Shown in pieces: positions 1 through 14,117 of a DNA stretch of 64,000 nt. The notes under the pieces are model-generated. The model ran no database searches. It worked only from the letters and a program-made list of their open reading frames with translations, and was not told where the DNA came from. The translations under genes and the position numbers were made by a program. Numbering within the stretch: position 1 is the stretch's first letter; each line of letters starts with the position of its first letter. Source of the DNA: Diphasiastrum complanatum (taxonomy: Eukaryota > Streptophyta > Lycopodiopsida > Lycopodiales > Lycopodiaceae); assembly GCA_029204225.1 (NCBI GenBank), contig CM055097.1, forward strand, positions 33,478,804 to 33,542,803. Direction: 5' to 3'.

Positions 1-3000
1 TAGATCATAGGGTCAGGTGTGGATTTGTGGTATCCATTCTGATTGGCATTGACAATCATCCAAATAAATGGATTCTCCAGTGTTTGGAAACAAGACATAG
101 TATCCTATATGGATTTAGGACAGCTAGATGATCAATGGATCTCTAGAATATCAGATAAGGCGGTTAAGGATTTTCTGGAAAGAAAAGCTGATGGTATGGG
201 ACATCAGTAATTTTAGAAAAAAAATTGTAGGACTATAAAAATTTGATGATCAATGGGTGTTTAGTACCTAGTCGCGATATGGGAAAAAAAAAACCATTTG
301 ATCAAATGTGGGGTATTTTGGAAAATTTTGAGGTTTAATCTAGATCCCAATGTGATATCTCATTATTTACAAAATCAGAGCCCCTCAAATCTATTTCTTG
401 CTTAATTAATCTTTTACTTCTTGATAATTTCTTGAATATAAGACATCAGACTAGTTTATATGAATTTTTTCCAGCATGAAGTTATTCTTCTGAAAGACTA
501 TTATGTCATATAAATTACTACTTGTGGGAATGGACTTGGAATTCAGATAAATTCTAAGGTTAAAGTGTCTCAATTTCTTAAATCTAGAATATCTTTGTTG
601 CATAAATAGGTTTCAATGGAATGATTGTACTGTCACTCGGGTTGAAAATATTTGAAGGAAAAGTCCTAGTTGTAATAGAGTGAATCCTTTAGTGGAAGCA
701 CTTATTATTGACTTTTCTTGGATTTAGATATTTTCATAGATCATCTTTCCAGTTTACTTTTATTGAAATTTATAATTTCTTTAAAAGAAGGGGTGAGGTG
801 GTGGGATAAAATTCTATTTGGGAATCTGTGGGTTGCATAGTTTTTGGAAGAGAACCAACTGTGGTATAGAAATGAGATTTGGTCTGAAAGTAATTTCAGA
901 TAGATTCGGAGTAAGATACCTAATTGGAACTTTTCGAATAAGAGGAAATCTTTAGGGATTGTGTGGACAATCTGGATCTAGAACGTGTTTGAAATTTAAA
1001 TCATTATCTATAAATAGCATAGAGAAAGGTCAAAGGTTAATAAATCCATTTTGATCGGAATAGAAGTAAGTTTGATCAAAATTTAAGTATGAGAGTTTTG
1101 TATTGGGTCACCTAATCTTACTCTAGTGCTAGGATCAAAGAGGGGTTGATTGAGTGGAAGAAATTATGTAATTAGAGGTAAGTTGGATTGGAAAATTGTT
1201 GAGAGTGAATGTTATTTGTCTCAGAGATTTTTTGGATATGTTATTTACTCATGAGAAATAGAAAATCTTTTGTAACTGAGTTACAAGATCCCAGTGAGAT
1301 ATGTGAGTAACATATGTGGGTTCTGGAGGAATCTACCAGATAAAATTGTGTTTATGTACTGGGTTATAGTGAGATTATTCACACATGTGCACGATTAATC
1401 TTGTATGAATCTACTATGTATTCCTGGTTACTAGAGTTATTTGGTGCACTTAATCTAGTCGGTGAACATAAGCATATAATCAAGTATTGTCTTGACAGAT
1501 ACTTGCAGAGTTAACAAATCTTTGCATAGAAGATTTATGGATTAACTTATAAATGATTATGTGGTGTCATACTAGTATAATTGAATTCTGCACCTAGACA
1601 TTTGAGATTTCTGAATCATTGGCAATTAACTTGAGTAGTTGATTACTCAAGTTAATTGGTAAAACGATCAGTGTGATGAGGATTCACAAGAAACTGATAG
1701 TTTTGTTTTATATTGCTCGTAAGATGCATGATTAGTGAATCATTTGGGTTTATCAGTTAAAATTATGTGCATTGGATGTACAGTATTCTTGGGATAGAGT
1801 ATTCCTTAGTTAAGGACTAGACTCAACTCATTAGTGATTGTATCCCAGAGCGCTCAATTGGATAACAAATCATAATGAATCCAAGAATAACATCTAAATT
1901 GATATTCAGTAGGACTTTGGATATCTAGATTTGATTCTAGATTGTAATCTAAAGGTTTTGTAGTTGAAGATGATTGTCATTTTGGTATGCATTCAGTCTT
2001 TAATTACCAGTGGTTTATGGAACTTGAGTCTCACACTTCTGTTAAAGAATCTTGTTTGGAGAGTATTCCTAAAATCTAGTATCTTTCTGTTGGGAAAGAT
2101 TTTGGAATGATTCTTACTGAATAATCACTACCTCAATATATAGAAAGAGTAGGATCCTATGCATGAACCCATGCAATTCCCATGCAAGTCAACTACAAAT
2201 AGGTCACAGCTCTTCATGCATATATTGGACATATACTCCAGTATCCTGTAAATGATTAAGTATAATTTTGGATTCCAGAAAATTTTAATTGACGAATTAT
2301 ATGAATCTAGATATTTATGATTGACAGATCATAAATAGATACTTAATTATTGTTAGAAAATATAAAGGAATGGTGATGATTTTTAAGTGTGATGACTAAT
2401 TCTTGATCTATTATTTGAGTAGTAATTCAGATCAGTGTTCTGAATATCTCTACTCTAGTATTTTAATTAATAACCTATGGATCTCATAGGCATTATTTTA
2501 AATTATCTAGTGGATGCTATTCTGCTATAGTTTATGGTCTACATATGCTTGAGTACAGTTCTTCATTTGATTGGATCTCTAGTTATCCTAGGAGACAGAC
2601 AAGTCTATTGAGATGAATGGGTGCTATTTTTTTGCATTTGATGCTAGAAACAGGTGCATTTAACTCAAGAGTATCCGAGATACTCATAGTAGAGTTTTAA
2701 TCATCCTATTTTATGATTTTCTTAGAGTTTTTAGTTGAATGAATTATCATATCCTAGAATTAGATTCTAAGGATAGTTGTACTTGGAAGCTTTATATGAA
2801 TTGTCTGCCAGAGTTTGTGGATGATTTCAGACTGTAAATATTATTATTATTATTATTTCTTTAACTTTAATCTCCTAAGTTAGGTAATATTTTCCTTAGA
2901 TAGTTCATGTAAGTGTTTTACATAAAGGTGATGTTACTAACTTGTGTTGAGTGTAATTCAGTTGAAAAAATGTATCTCTTAGTGTACTTGTCAAACCAGA

Positions 3001-3181
3001 GTTTGTACTCTAGAACAGAGATTAACGATTGAAAATTGGTTTATCTCTGAGTACTTGTTTGATGTGAAAGTCAAGGATAACGATTTTCTCGGTGAATATT
3101 GAAAGGTAAAGGAACTGTTCCTGTAATTCTTTCCTGTTTTGAGGAGCTTCTAAGGATAGAAGCAGTTTAAGGAGGGAAGAA
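1..3181 (+). mobile_element. Degenerate Ty3/Gypsy internal region (copy A)
   Basis: No open frame survives, but from about position 56 on the stretch is colinear with 60970-63969, and its last kilobase also matches 38890-39690. The related remnants at 51.3-51.9 kb can still be read as an integrase C-terminus followed by a chromodomain-like end, which identifies the family as Ty3/Gypsy. Just before the LTR there is a purine-rich tract (AAGGAGGGAAGAA, 3169-3181), the expected polypurine primer for plus-strand synthesis. The element enters from the left window edge, so its 5' half is unseen. Orientation follows from the PPT-LTR order. Confidence 0.6.
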
Positions 3182-3600
3182 TGTTATGACCATATTCGGT
3201 TAAGGACCTAGGAATAGTCCTAATATGGTAGATTGGCCCTCCGGTATTTGAGATTGTTGGTCATGCCATGATTTAATTCCATGTCAAGGCCGATTTGTGA
3301 CTAATAACCTTGAGAAGACCCAGACACTCTAATTGAGACATATGGAGTATTGCATGTCTGTGTGACGGATACAAGTAGGAACACTGCATGAAGAAATGTG
3401 ATCTATTTATAGTTGACCTGCATGGGGGTTGCATGGTTTCATGCACATGATTCTACTCTCTATATAATGAGGTAGGGATTCTCCCATCGACATATTTAGT
3501 TTAGGTTACCAGTTTCTCTCTTCTCCTCTTGCTTCACATGGCATGGCTTGGGGGCTAGATCCTAGGATTGGTTGGGCGGTTTGGCTCCATAGTCTCTTCT
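3182..3600 (+). repeat. Probable 3' LTR of Gypsy copy A
   Basis: It begins TGTTATGACC directly after the polypurine tract. The same junction occurs at 63970 (TGTCATGGCC) and at 51941 (TGTTATGTCC). A TATA-like TCTATATAATG lies near 3460. The right boundary is not defined: no clear CA end with a flanking duplication was found, so 3600 is approximate. Confidence 0.45.
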
Positions 3601-3645
3601 ATTGTGTTCTCCTATCCTCGTCCTAGGGGCAATCCTTTAGGGTCT

Positions 3646-4218
3646 TTATAAATAGGAACTTGGCACCGGCTGGATTCTGGTCACAGTGGCACCAGGAGCG
3701 ACGCCGAGAGTAGCAGTGGCACTGCTGGCAGCGGGGACAAAGCTGGCGCTAGTGGTGCCGAGAGTGAAGCTTGCATTGTAAAGGTAGCTTCGAACCTTCT
3801 GTTCGAGGAGGGTAATGGCATTAAGGGCAAAGAAAAGTGGACCCGCATCGAATTTTTCATGTGCGTTGGGCTTTATGGCCCTCTTCAACTCGAAAAGGAT
3901 AAAGGTGTGCCAATCATAGGGCACAACCTTATTAGCAGGGACGTCCTTGTGGGATTCCACAAGTTTATGGAGGAGGAGGGATGGGATGTGGTCCTTTCAC
4001 AAACTTCCTACAACTAGAAAATTGCTCAAGAGATGTGCGACAGCTTGGATGATTGGATTGATAATGGCCTCGATCAGATACTCATCATTCGTATGAAGTA
4101 GGGGCACTGAGGAGTCGAGAAAGAGGGCCATGACTTTAGGGGCGCGTCGATGTGAATACTTCAGTCTATCACCGCAAACTACTTCAATGGTAGCCAGGGA
4201 TGCTTGGTTCACATGCAC
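3646..4218 (-). pseudogene. Broken unidentified ORF, possibly plant transposon protein
   Basis: Two adjacent minus-strand frames (4218-3997 and 3960-3646) read as one protein broken by a stop and frame change. The downstream part contains VVPYDWHTFILFELKRAI and then an Ala/Thr/Ser-rich tail. The style resembles low-complexity gag-like proteins of plant transposons, but no diagnostic motif (zinc knuckle or catalytic residues) is present. It lies directly after the Gypsy LTR on the opposite strand. A chance pair of frames is not excluded. Confidence 0.25.
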
Positions 4219-5135
4219 TCAATGCGTGGTTCCATGGCATGCAATATAAAATCTAGATTGGATGTCATCCCATGTACTGAAGGCCGAGACGACGAAATCT
4301 ATACAGAGGGCGCAAGTGGAAAAAAACATTGGGTGAATGCCCATTGCTTCCAGAAGGGGTTTTGGGCAATCTGGATCCAAGGGACGATTTGGGAGTTAGG
4401 GGGCATGTCGTAGATATGGGTGGAGGCAAGGACTTCGCGCCGAGTGATTTGAGTGGTGTCAGTCTCGTTAGATGGGCTGGATGGCTAGTTATCTGGGTTG
4501 GTGGAAGAGGCCATGTTGATGAGGATGTTGGATTGTAGCTTGGTGAGGGTGGGTTTTAGCTTGGGGATGTTGGAATTATAAGTTGGAGATCAGGTAAGAT
4601 TTGGGGAGAAAAAGTGGGTAAAAGGTAAAAAAAGACGAATAGGGCTCAAAAAGAGAAAAACAATGGATTTTGATGGGATAAAGGTGGAACAGGTGGAAAT
4701 GAGATTGGAAAAGTGGTAGAAAGTGCTGAGGATGGTGTGTATGAAGTTTGAGAGCATTCGAAGATAGTTGAAAATTTGAGTGAAAATTTGGCAAGAGCTT
4801 CGCTGTGTAAAGTGACAAATGACTCAAATTTCATGCTTATATAGAGGAAAATTAGAGTGCATTTTGGTGGAAATGTCGATCTAATTGCAAATTCATGGAA
4901 ATGTTGAACCAACAAATGTTTATCGGCTTTTGTCAACATTCAAGGTACCATAAGATTGAAACTCTCATGATGCCCAGTGCATTTCATCTATTCATTTCTG
5001 CATATTTGAACTCCTACATCAGATTGTTGTCATTGTAAATTTTCACTACCCAACTATACGTCTGTATAGTTTGTAAACAAATTTGTGGTCTCTTAATCTT
5101 ATTTAGGAGCTAAATCAGTTCTTGTAAATAGTCCT

Positions 5136-5138
<3 letters not shown>
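4219..5138. other. No gene recognised
   Basis: Purine-rich sequence on the plus strand. The only frames are low-complexity Phe/Leu/Ser-rich minus-strand readings of this composition bias. No domain, splice pattern or RNA gene seen. Confidence 0.4.

Positions 5139-5221
<83 letters not shown>
5139..5221. repeat. (AT)n microsatellite
   Basis: An uninterrupted AT dinucleotide run of about 80 bp. Confidence 0.97.
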
Positions 5222-5223
<2 letters not shown>

Positions 5224-8215
5224 AAGAGAATTTCAAGTCAAAAAGCAAGGAATAGCAACTTGTGTAAGAGTAGTGAAGTGTCTCATAGCACACCCATACA
5301 AAGCTTAGTAAGTTGTCTTAGCCTTTAATTGCTCAATTTTGATACATTCTACAAATGCAATAAATTTCAAACTTTCTATTGCAATAAGTTATCTAATATT
5401 ATTCATGTTTATGCATTGCATGAGTTGTATACTTGCACTTCTCATATCTGTTTTTACTTTATCCTTTTTTATCTTAGTATCCAACTGGTTTCATATTGTG
5501 AAAAATCAATTTTTTGATCGAAGATAGCAATGGCCATCACAAATGCCAATTATTTAACTTTCTTCAATGGTTGTCACAAACACCTATTAAGAGACTGATA
5601 TATTAAGAGTGACAACAAATTGCTCATTTCGCACCCACGCACCCAAGTAACTTACTGAAAATGTTTGAAAACATTCCTTATAGTATATATGACATCAAGA
5701 TTTATTTTGGGGAACCCAGTATTCAACCTTAGATTGGGTTATCGGTTCATTTAGAATGACAAACTTCCAAGTAGCTCCTTCACGTGTCTCCCCAAACAGT
5801 GTTATCAGTAGACCATAACTAGGTCGATCATCATCCTCATTCTCCAACACTAGTATCAAAAGTAAACAGATGATTAAAATCCTCATGGTCTCCCTAACAA
5901 CATGGACACCTAGTAATTTTATTCTTGATTTATTCATCCTCATGATTTTCATTACATTTATTATAGCAATTTACATATCAAATTCGCCATTTGGCAATGT
6001 GATAATTTACATTGAAGAGACTTATCTAAATGGAAATGCAATTGAGAAACAATATTCATAGAAAGTATTTTATGATTTTTTGTTCATTTCGTGATCCATC
6101 CAAACACTTTTGTTGACATCCACAACTACCATCATGTTTAGTGGTTTCTTGTGGCATATTCCATTTTCTATATACTTATTTTGCTGCATTTGTCATACAA
6201 AATGATCTTTCAACCAACCCTACATAATTCATTAAGGATTTCTATCCAAAAAAATGTATTCAAAAGTAGCTAATATCACTTGGATAATTAAACTCCACAT
6301 TCTTATTAGGCCATGTGGATATTCTAGATCAAGAGACTTAAGGCACTTGGCCATTATCCAAACTTGTTGGGAAGATGTCTTGGACTATGATAGGTGACTT
6401 GTGTAACCTTTTGATGATATATCATTGGGAATAACGTGTCATTTTTTGGAGATTTACATCTATTAAACAAGGGATACTTTACTCAAGAGACTTGCCACAA
6501 GTTTGGGCTACACAATAGCACCTCTATCCAAATAAACCTCTTGACAAGGACCCAAAAAATAGCTAGTTCAATTTTTGAGCTAATGAGTCCCACAAAATCT
6601 TATAATGACGATTTAGTATCCAAAATGCATATTCAAATCTCAACGAGCTAACAAAGCATAAGTGGAAAATAGCTACTAAGCATTTAACTTGTATTTAGAG
6701 AAAAATATTTTAATGTATAACTATCTTTGAGGCAATGTCCAAGAAAAGATTCAAGAGCCCTTCTTTGAGGAAAACATCTCTTTGATCTACTTTGCCATCA
6801 AAAGAACATATGATGGAGTCTTTGCATGAATACGAGTTCATATGTATGTTTATGCACCATTATTGGAAATCAACAACACAATTTCTAATGATCGGTTGAG
6901 AATAATTATACTTTGCATAATGAATGTATTAATGGAAAACTCTCAAAAACCCATGGAGAAATTTTTTTGGTGTGACCGTTATTGTCACACGATCCATGCT
7001 CTTTAACATCAACATGCAGATATCTCCCTCCACCTGAAGAAAAATCCATACTCCCTTTCCAAAATGCCCTGATGTGATCCATTCTTTTGAACCTCACTAT
7101 ACATCAAGCGGCTGCTACAATGAACAAAAACAAAAAAAAATGCTTAAGTATGTGGATGAAGAAAACATAAATCATTGGATAATAACAAGAAGTTCATTGA
7201 GTATCAAAAACTCAAATTTTTTTAAATATATAAAAAACTTAGCAAAAGTCACCCTCTGGATCTCATAGCCATAAAGAATTGGCTTGATTGATGATAGTAA
7301 GATTGGTGATCTAGCTTTCAATGGCTTTGACACCATATCTCCTGATAGCATACCAATCACAATAAGCCTATGTTTTAGACAATCTTTTGTGTGCAGTTTA
7401 AGAAGAAATAATTCACAAACAAGGATCTAAATTTCTACACAAAGTTCCTAAAGATATTTTTAATAAGAAGGGTTGATTTTTAAGACCATGACTATAGAGT
7501 ATCACAAAAGCATGTGTTGATTCTTATTTTGCACTTGAGATTTACATGGGACTTGGGAAGAAAATCGTGAGCTTGAGTGCTATTATGAGTGAACATCTAA
7601 AACTTTTACGATATAACATTGATAGTATGACTTGTGCAAAATAAGCACACACAATCCCAAGCTACAAGTTACAATGTTCTAGACCAAAATCTCTCTTTCA
7701 CAGCTTCACGAAATAAGAATAACTTAGATGCTGCATTCTTGGACTTTGTAGAATCTTTGTACATCAAAAATATTTCCAATTACGTGAAATTGTTTGGAAG
7801 GTAAAACTATGGAGATTTTGGAAGTTTTTCAGCATGCACATTTATGAAATGCATCGAGCATTTTTTGAATTTCCAATTGCATGGACACCCTTGAAAGCTT
7901 TGCGACAAAATTCAGTTATTTCTAAAAAGTAAGTGAAATCTTTCATATCAGGCCTTATGAACGAACGAAGATCATAATTCTAATCAGTTTTTGTCTTTGA
8001 GAAAAAGTTCAAGCAAATTTGCTTAATTTCAGTATAGCTTAAATCTACTCAGCCAACAATCCCTCAAGATATGGAAATATTTGAGTGGAAAAACATGCAA
8101 GTTATCTCGTCGTAGAATATTGTCGTGATTGTCCTGTCAAGAGTCTTTGACGGACAACTCAGACTTGCAGAGATGGGAAAGAAATTTCAAAGGTGATTTT
8201 AATAATATTATTTTT
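5222..8215. other. AT-rich region, no gene recognised
   Basis: No long frame, repeat array or RNA gene. One short plus-strand stretch near 7706-7797 (containing LDAAFLDFVESLYIKN) ends at a GTAAAA donor-like site. It could be an upstream exon of the methyltransferase-like pseudogene that follows, but it is not duplicated near the second copy, so this is only a suggestion. Confidence 0.35.
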
Positions 8216-8386
8216 TTAGATGAAGGTGCAAGATGCCATGGTAAAGAGCATCAACTATAAGGATTGGAATGAATATCAACAAATGTACCCAAATAGCTCC
8301 AAAGATGAGGAGCTTCAAAGATTCATAATTTTGTTCAAGGATATGGTAAGTTGTTCTTTCAATTTCTAATTCATAACTCACTTATT

Positions 8387-8453
8387 TGAAGACATAGTCT
8401 AATATGCTAAGCATGGATTTAGTTATCCATGCTTAGCATAGACTATGTCTTCA
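8387..8453. repeat. Intronic hairpin 1
   Basis: Arms 8387-8417 and 8426-8453 pair over 28 bp with a 3-nt bulge and an 8-nt loop. It lies wholly in the first intron of the methyltransferase-like pseudogene and is absent from copy 2, so it is probably a small insertion (MITE-like foldback). Confidence 0.85.
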
Positions 8454-8454
8454 A

Positions 8455-8505
8455 AACTCTATGAGAAATAAAAATTCTAAGTGCATTTTTATTTCTCACA
8501 GAGTT
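8455..8505. repeat. Intronic hairpin 2 covering the splice acceptor
   Basis: Arms 8455-8475 and 8485-8505 pair over 21 bp with one mismatch and a 9-nt loop. The right arm contains the CACAG acceptor (8497-8501) of the first intron. Confidence 0.85.
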
Positions 8506-9689
8506 CTAACGTTAGGAAGAGTGGTCAACTTCTTGAGCAGTTCAGAACCCACCTTCAGAAAGCCAAGGCTAAGAAGAGACAAAGGGAAACTCAACAGACT
8601 AGGGACTCTGGCATTGACGATGATCCTAAAGAGACCTTTGTTTCCAAGTCTATTGATGATCCCCCTTGTTTCTACACAATTCAACAAGGCGATGCAAGAA
8701 ATCTCCGAGTTTGTGAAAAGAAGACCCTACACCATCTACATCACAGACATTTAGTATGGTTTTAAGTTGGCAGGCTCATTGAACGATGATCACCCATTCA
8801 AATACACTGAAGTGAAAGAGGTTGTTGCTAGTTTCTTGGAGATCACTACAGCTCCACTCTGTAGGATATTGATATTTCACTCCAGTTGGTAACAAGTACA
8901 CAAGGCCCTGCTTGAGATTTGCAATGCAGAGATTGAGAATGCCAATTGTGAGTACTATTTTTATCTAAACACATTTACTAGTCATTTTTATATTTGAAAC
9001 ATCTTTTGTTGTTTGTTTTTTTAATATCTTCTTTGAATAATTGTATGTACAAGCCAAATGTGCAAAATTTTGATGGTGCGCATCTCTGCAATGAGATCTA
9101 TTATCTTACCATCGGCTACTTCTTTATTGATGGAAGGAGATTGATGTTGCACTACAACACTACAGGAAACGTGGATTTCAAAAATCATTTCAACTTTCCT
9201 TTAGTGACAAAGAAGCTCAAAAATCCAATGACTAGTTTTGTGGCTTGTCCATATCAAAAGCCACAACAACTTGTAAACAAATTAATTGAAATGTTTTCTC
9301 ATCTTGCCGATTGGATGTTCTTGTTTAGTGGTAGTGGCACAACTAGTGCATGTGTTGTCCAAAAGGGAAAATATGGTAGAATTAGATGAGAGTCTAGTAA
9401 ATTTTATTAGGATGAGATTAACTGGAATCTCAGTTTTTCCAGACGAATTTCAAGAGGTGGGTGATGAAGGTGATTTGGTAGAGGTGGTTGAGCGGCAATA
9501 TAATGTAGTAATAGATGTTGTAACTCATGAGGGACAGTGGCACCAACGGATACAAGTGTTGGAAAGGCTGTTACTCTTGATCCGAACGATCTTATTGAAA
9601 AAATTTTATTACATTTTTGTAAAAACATTTAGCAAAATTTCTTTATGAATGAATTATAAACCTAATGTAAAGTACATGACGCTCTCCTT

Positions 9690-10437
9690 ACTTAAGTATC
9701 TTCATAAATGTAAAATACATTTCTGTAGCCAACATCTCCTTATCATGAGTAGGATATGATGCTTTTAAATCAGTGGGGTTCCTACTTTTGTAGGCAATCA
9801 CTTCATCTACCTAAATTAAAATAGCTCCCAGTTTGAAACCGCTAGAGTCCATTGTGACTATGAAAGGTAGATTTTAAATTGTGTTGCACCAATAAGGGAG
9901 CCATTACCAATGATTCCTTTAGAGCTTCAAAATCCATCTGAATCTCTTTATTCCCTTCAAATATATCCTTCCTCAAAAGATGAGTAAGCAATGCTGCAAA
10001 GTTGAAAAGCTCTAAATAAATTTTCTATAATAGAATGCTAAACCTAGAATTCCTCTCAATTCAATTTTAAATTACCTCAATCTTTTTCTAATCCACCTTG
10101 ATTCCTTCCTTTGACACAATGTGCCACAAGTATTCCACCTCATCTCAAGCAAATTCACATTTGGTGATTTTTGCAGACAACTTGTATTCTCGAAGAATAC
10201 TTAAAACTGTGTCCAAATGTTTCGCATGTTCTTCCATGTTTCTACTATATATCAAGATAGGTATAGATATACCAGCACAAATAGGTATAGATAAGGTTCA
10301 AAGATCTTGTTCACGACAACTTGAAAAGTGGAAGGAGCATTAGTTATCTGAACCCAATCAAATAGCCATAGTAAAGAAACTAAAGCCATAATCAAGAGAT
10401 GTACAAAACATTCTTGTTGACATAAATAGAGCTTCAT
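9690..10437 (-). mobile_element. Ty3/Gypsy reverse transcriptase-RNase H fragment
   Basis: The minus strand reads as a decayed RT: a LTNAPSTFQVVVNKIF block followed by FVLVYL (around 10250-10400), then [17 protein letters not shown]-like and VEYL..IVSKEGIKVD-like text, then the RNase H text IAYKSRNPTDLKASYPTHDK near 9760. These are hallmark segments of Gypsy pol in the correct order. Several stops and frame changes interrupt it. No LTRs are visible nearby, so this is an orphan internal fragment. Confidence 0.75.
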
Positions 10438-11348
<911 letters not shown>

Positions 11349-11426
11349 TGTGTGTGCATGCATGTATGTGCATGTACATATGTAGAGAGACTAAGAGATG
11401 TTGAGCCATCTACTGGTCAAAATCAA

Positions 11427-12275
11427 CTAAAGATGAAGTATCTTACATGAAACGTTAATCCCTTCTTCGGCATAAAACATGCCATCCACTCTTGAATATC
11501 TGAAGAATATATTATGGCATCTTCTCAATTGCTCTACGTAGAGAAAAATTGTTGTTGGTGTCCTTTTGCCATCGATAGTCTTGTACATAGTTCCAAGCCT
11601 TGAGCAACTTTGCAAGTCCTTTAGGTAGACATATCTGACCTCATTTGCATTCACACTTATAATGTCATCACCCCATACACGATGGTCATATCCCTTTAGT
11701 ACAATCTCAAAGCTGGTTGTATTCACTAGTTTGAGAATCTTGTCTTTGAGTAAACTTTTTATCTTTCGAGAAAACTTGAAGGAATAACCTAAACCACCTC
11801 CATAGCTATTTGGACTTCTTAAGTGCTTAAGACTTGTCAAACTACTAACTCTTGTGACGCTTGTTAGATTTCTAGCATTTTTTGGATTCCTTCGTCTTTT
11901 GAATCGTTTGAGCACGAGTTGTGTTTCCAACAACACCTGCATAGAACCACCCAACCTATGAAACATACACAAAATAAACATATGGGGAAATACAAAAAAA
12001 AAGGTGCTTAACAAAATTACTTACAAGGTACATGGGAAAATATCACAAGTTGCTCACTTATCAATGAATTAGCCATCAAGCATTAAAATGATTCTTTTGT
12101 GGATGCAAATGGCAAGAAATAAGAATGATGCAGTACCATATGAAGTAGCTTTGCAACCAATATTAGATCTCAATATGCCCATTTTTTTAATCCTTGAAAC
12201 ATTGGAAGGCCAAAAAAAATCCCAAAATTCTTGATGTTTGAATTTGCCCCACAAAAAATCCAACTTTTTTGTCAT
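11427..12275 (-). pseudogene. Unrecognised spliced gene or gene fragment
   Basis: Two minus-strand blocks. The upstream one (12275-12069) encodes about 68 residues rich in aromatic and basic residues. The downstream one, opening near 11940 and ending at 11427, encodes about 165 residues with basic KRFKRRRNPKN and a block containing EIVLKGYDHRVWGDDI. Between them is an intron-like stretch with a GTAAGT donor (near 12027) and a CAG acceptor (near 11940) on the minus strand. No family recognised. It lies between two CT microsatellites and between the two methyltransferase-like copies, so it could be part of the same duplicated or transposed locus. A stop near the end of the first block suggests damage. 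Confidence 0.3.
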
Positions 12276-12410
12276 GGTACAAGCTTGGCATGATGGTATT
12301 TTAAGTTTTCAAATTTTGGAACATAGCCCAAAGACACTTTTGCATATGCTTTATGCACATGCAATTCTAGGCTATTGCTTGAGATGAAACCACCAAAATT
12401 TTCATTTTGG

Positions 12411-12970
<560 letters not shown>

Positions 12971-13740
12971 AATCTAATCATGTACTACTCTTTGCAGCTC
13001 TTTTGTAGATTCAAAAGACTTTATAATCTGGAGTCTCCTCCAAGTCTCATGTGTCAAGCTTGGCAATCGAATTAATTTCATTTTGCATAGCTTTGATTCA
13101 GATGTCCTGATCCTTTGCTTCTTAGAAAATTGAAGGTTCTTTACTTTGGATGATATTTGACAAAAGAGCCTAATCTGCTTCATACATATCTAGTTGCAAC
13201 TTCTCTTTTGTTGACCTTTGTAGCACTCCCTAGATAAATGATTCGAAACAATCATCCATATCATGGCTCTCCATCAATATTTCATACCAGTTAGGGGGGT
13301 TCTCTATCAAGTGTTTTATTTCCAAGTGAAAACGTGTTCCAAGGCACATCCTTCTCCTTATGCTTATCACCTACATTTCAATTCTCTTGGATCCAAGTGG
13401 TTTATCCCTCTTCCATCCTATCTCACGAGGTGGTCAGGTGGTATCACAAGGTGCATTACCATGTCCATCATCAAGAATGTCCATAATTGGTCCATCATCA
13501 AGAGGAATTCTCACATCAGCTTCTTTATAACTACTTGATGTGTCACCCTTCTCAGCATCTTTGTCCTTGTACATCATCAATTCATCAAAGACAACATCAC
13601 GACTAACGTGAGTTTTTCCATCCAAAGGATCAAAGCACATGTAGCCCTTCACACGATCATTATAACCGAAGAGGATACACTTCAATGCTTTCATGTCAAG
13701 TTTATCTCTTTTTTCCTTCAGAATGTGAGCAAAGTTCTTA
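12971..13740 (-). mobile_element. Ty1/Copia pol fragment (integrase end to RT start)
   Basis: The minus strand reads KCILFGYNDRVKGYMCFDP then THVSRDVVFDE (13694-13580), the usual C-terminal end of Copia integrase. After a degenerate linker it reads AKDQDxIKAMQNEI and then AKLDTWDL (13130-13030), the N-terminal start of Copia RT. The two blocks are in the right order and spacing for one element. Stops and frame changes are frequent. Flanking LTRs not found. Confidence 0.7.
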
Positions 13741-14117
13741 CATTCAAAAATTTACAAATGTTTTATTATTGGCTTCCTTTTTGTAAATGCTATTTTAGGT
13801 GTTATCTTTGGTATTAGTAATGGTAGGACTCCTATTCTGGAGATGGACTATAGTGTTACAAGTTTTAGAACAAAAGCCTTTAGCTAGCTTCATCTCAACA
13901 AGCATAGCTCTGGCACTATCCATGATCATATGACTCTTGTGCTCAATTATTCAAAGAGTGCGCTTCTTTCATGAGGAGTACATTCAATTTCGTAAAGATG
14001 ATGACAACAAAAATTTGGAGTTAAAGTGTTTGTGCCCAGAAGACAGGATTACCATTTGATGAAAAGAATCCTGCACACACACAAAGTTCAACAATTATTT
14101 TCAACTGGCTTTTTCAT
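13741..14117. other. No clear gene
   Basis: Lies directly upstream of methyltransferase-like copy 2. A short plus-strand frame containing FFHEEYIQFRKDDDNKNLE (about 13960-14020) may be an upstream exon, but nothing comparable was matched upstream of copy 1. Confidence 0.3.

Larger units (their letters stand above)
8222..9640 (+). pseudogene. Beta-class DNA N4/N6 methyltransferase-like gene, copy 1 (broken)
   Basis: Three exon-like blocks: about 8222-8345, 8502-8947 and 9054-9600. Introns begin GTAAGT (8346) and GTGAGT (8948); the first ends CACAG. Block 2 carries the N-terminal signature of amino-methyltransferases: a GDAR turn, then a catalytic-type D-I-x-Y-G-F motif whose proline codon is now TAG (8746-8763). 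Block 3 has the motif X/motif I pair, KPQQLVNKLIEMF followed by DWMFLFSGSGTT (9309-9344), then after a frameshift ELDESLVNFIRMRL. The order IV then X then I is that of beta-class enzymes, which methylate cytosine N4 or adenine N6 using S-adenosylmethionine. An acidic tail follows. The second intron's acceptor (ACAAG) is also non-consensus. Homologous to 14118-14965. The family call rests on motif order and two copies; substrate base is unknown. Confidence 0.6.

Noticed and set aside
4576-4939. Two overlapping Phe/Leu/Ser-rich minus-strand frames
   Set aside because: Composition artefact of purine-rich plus strand; no splice or domain signal.
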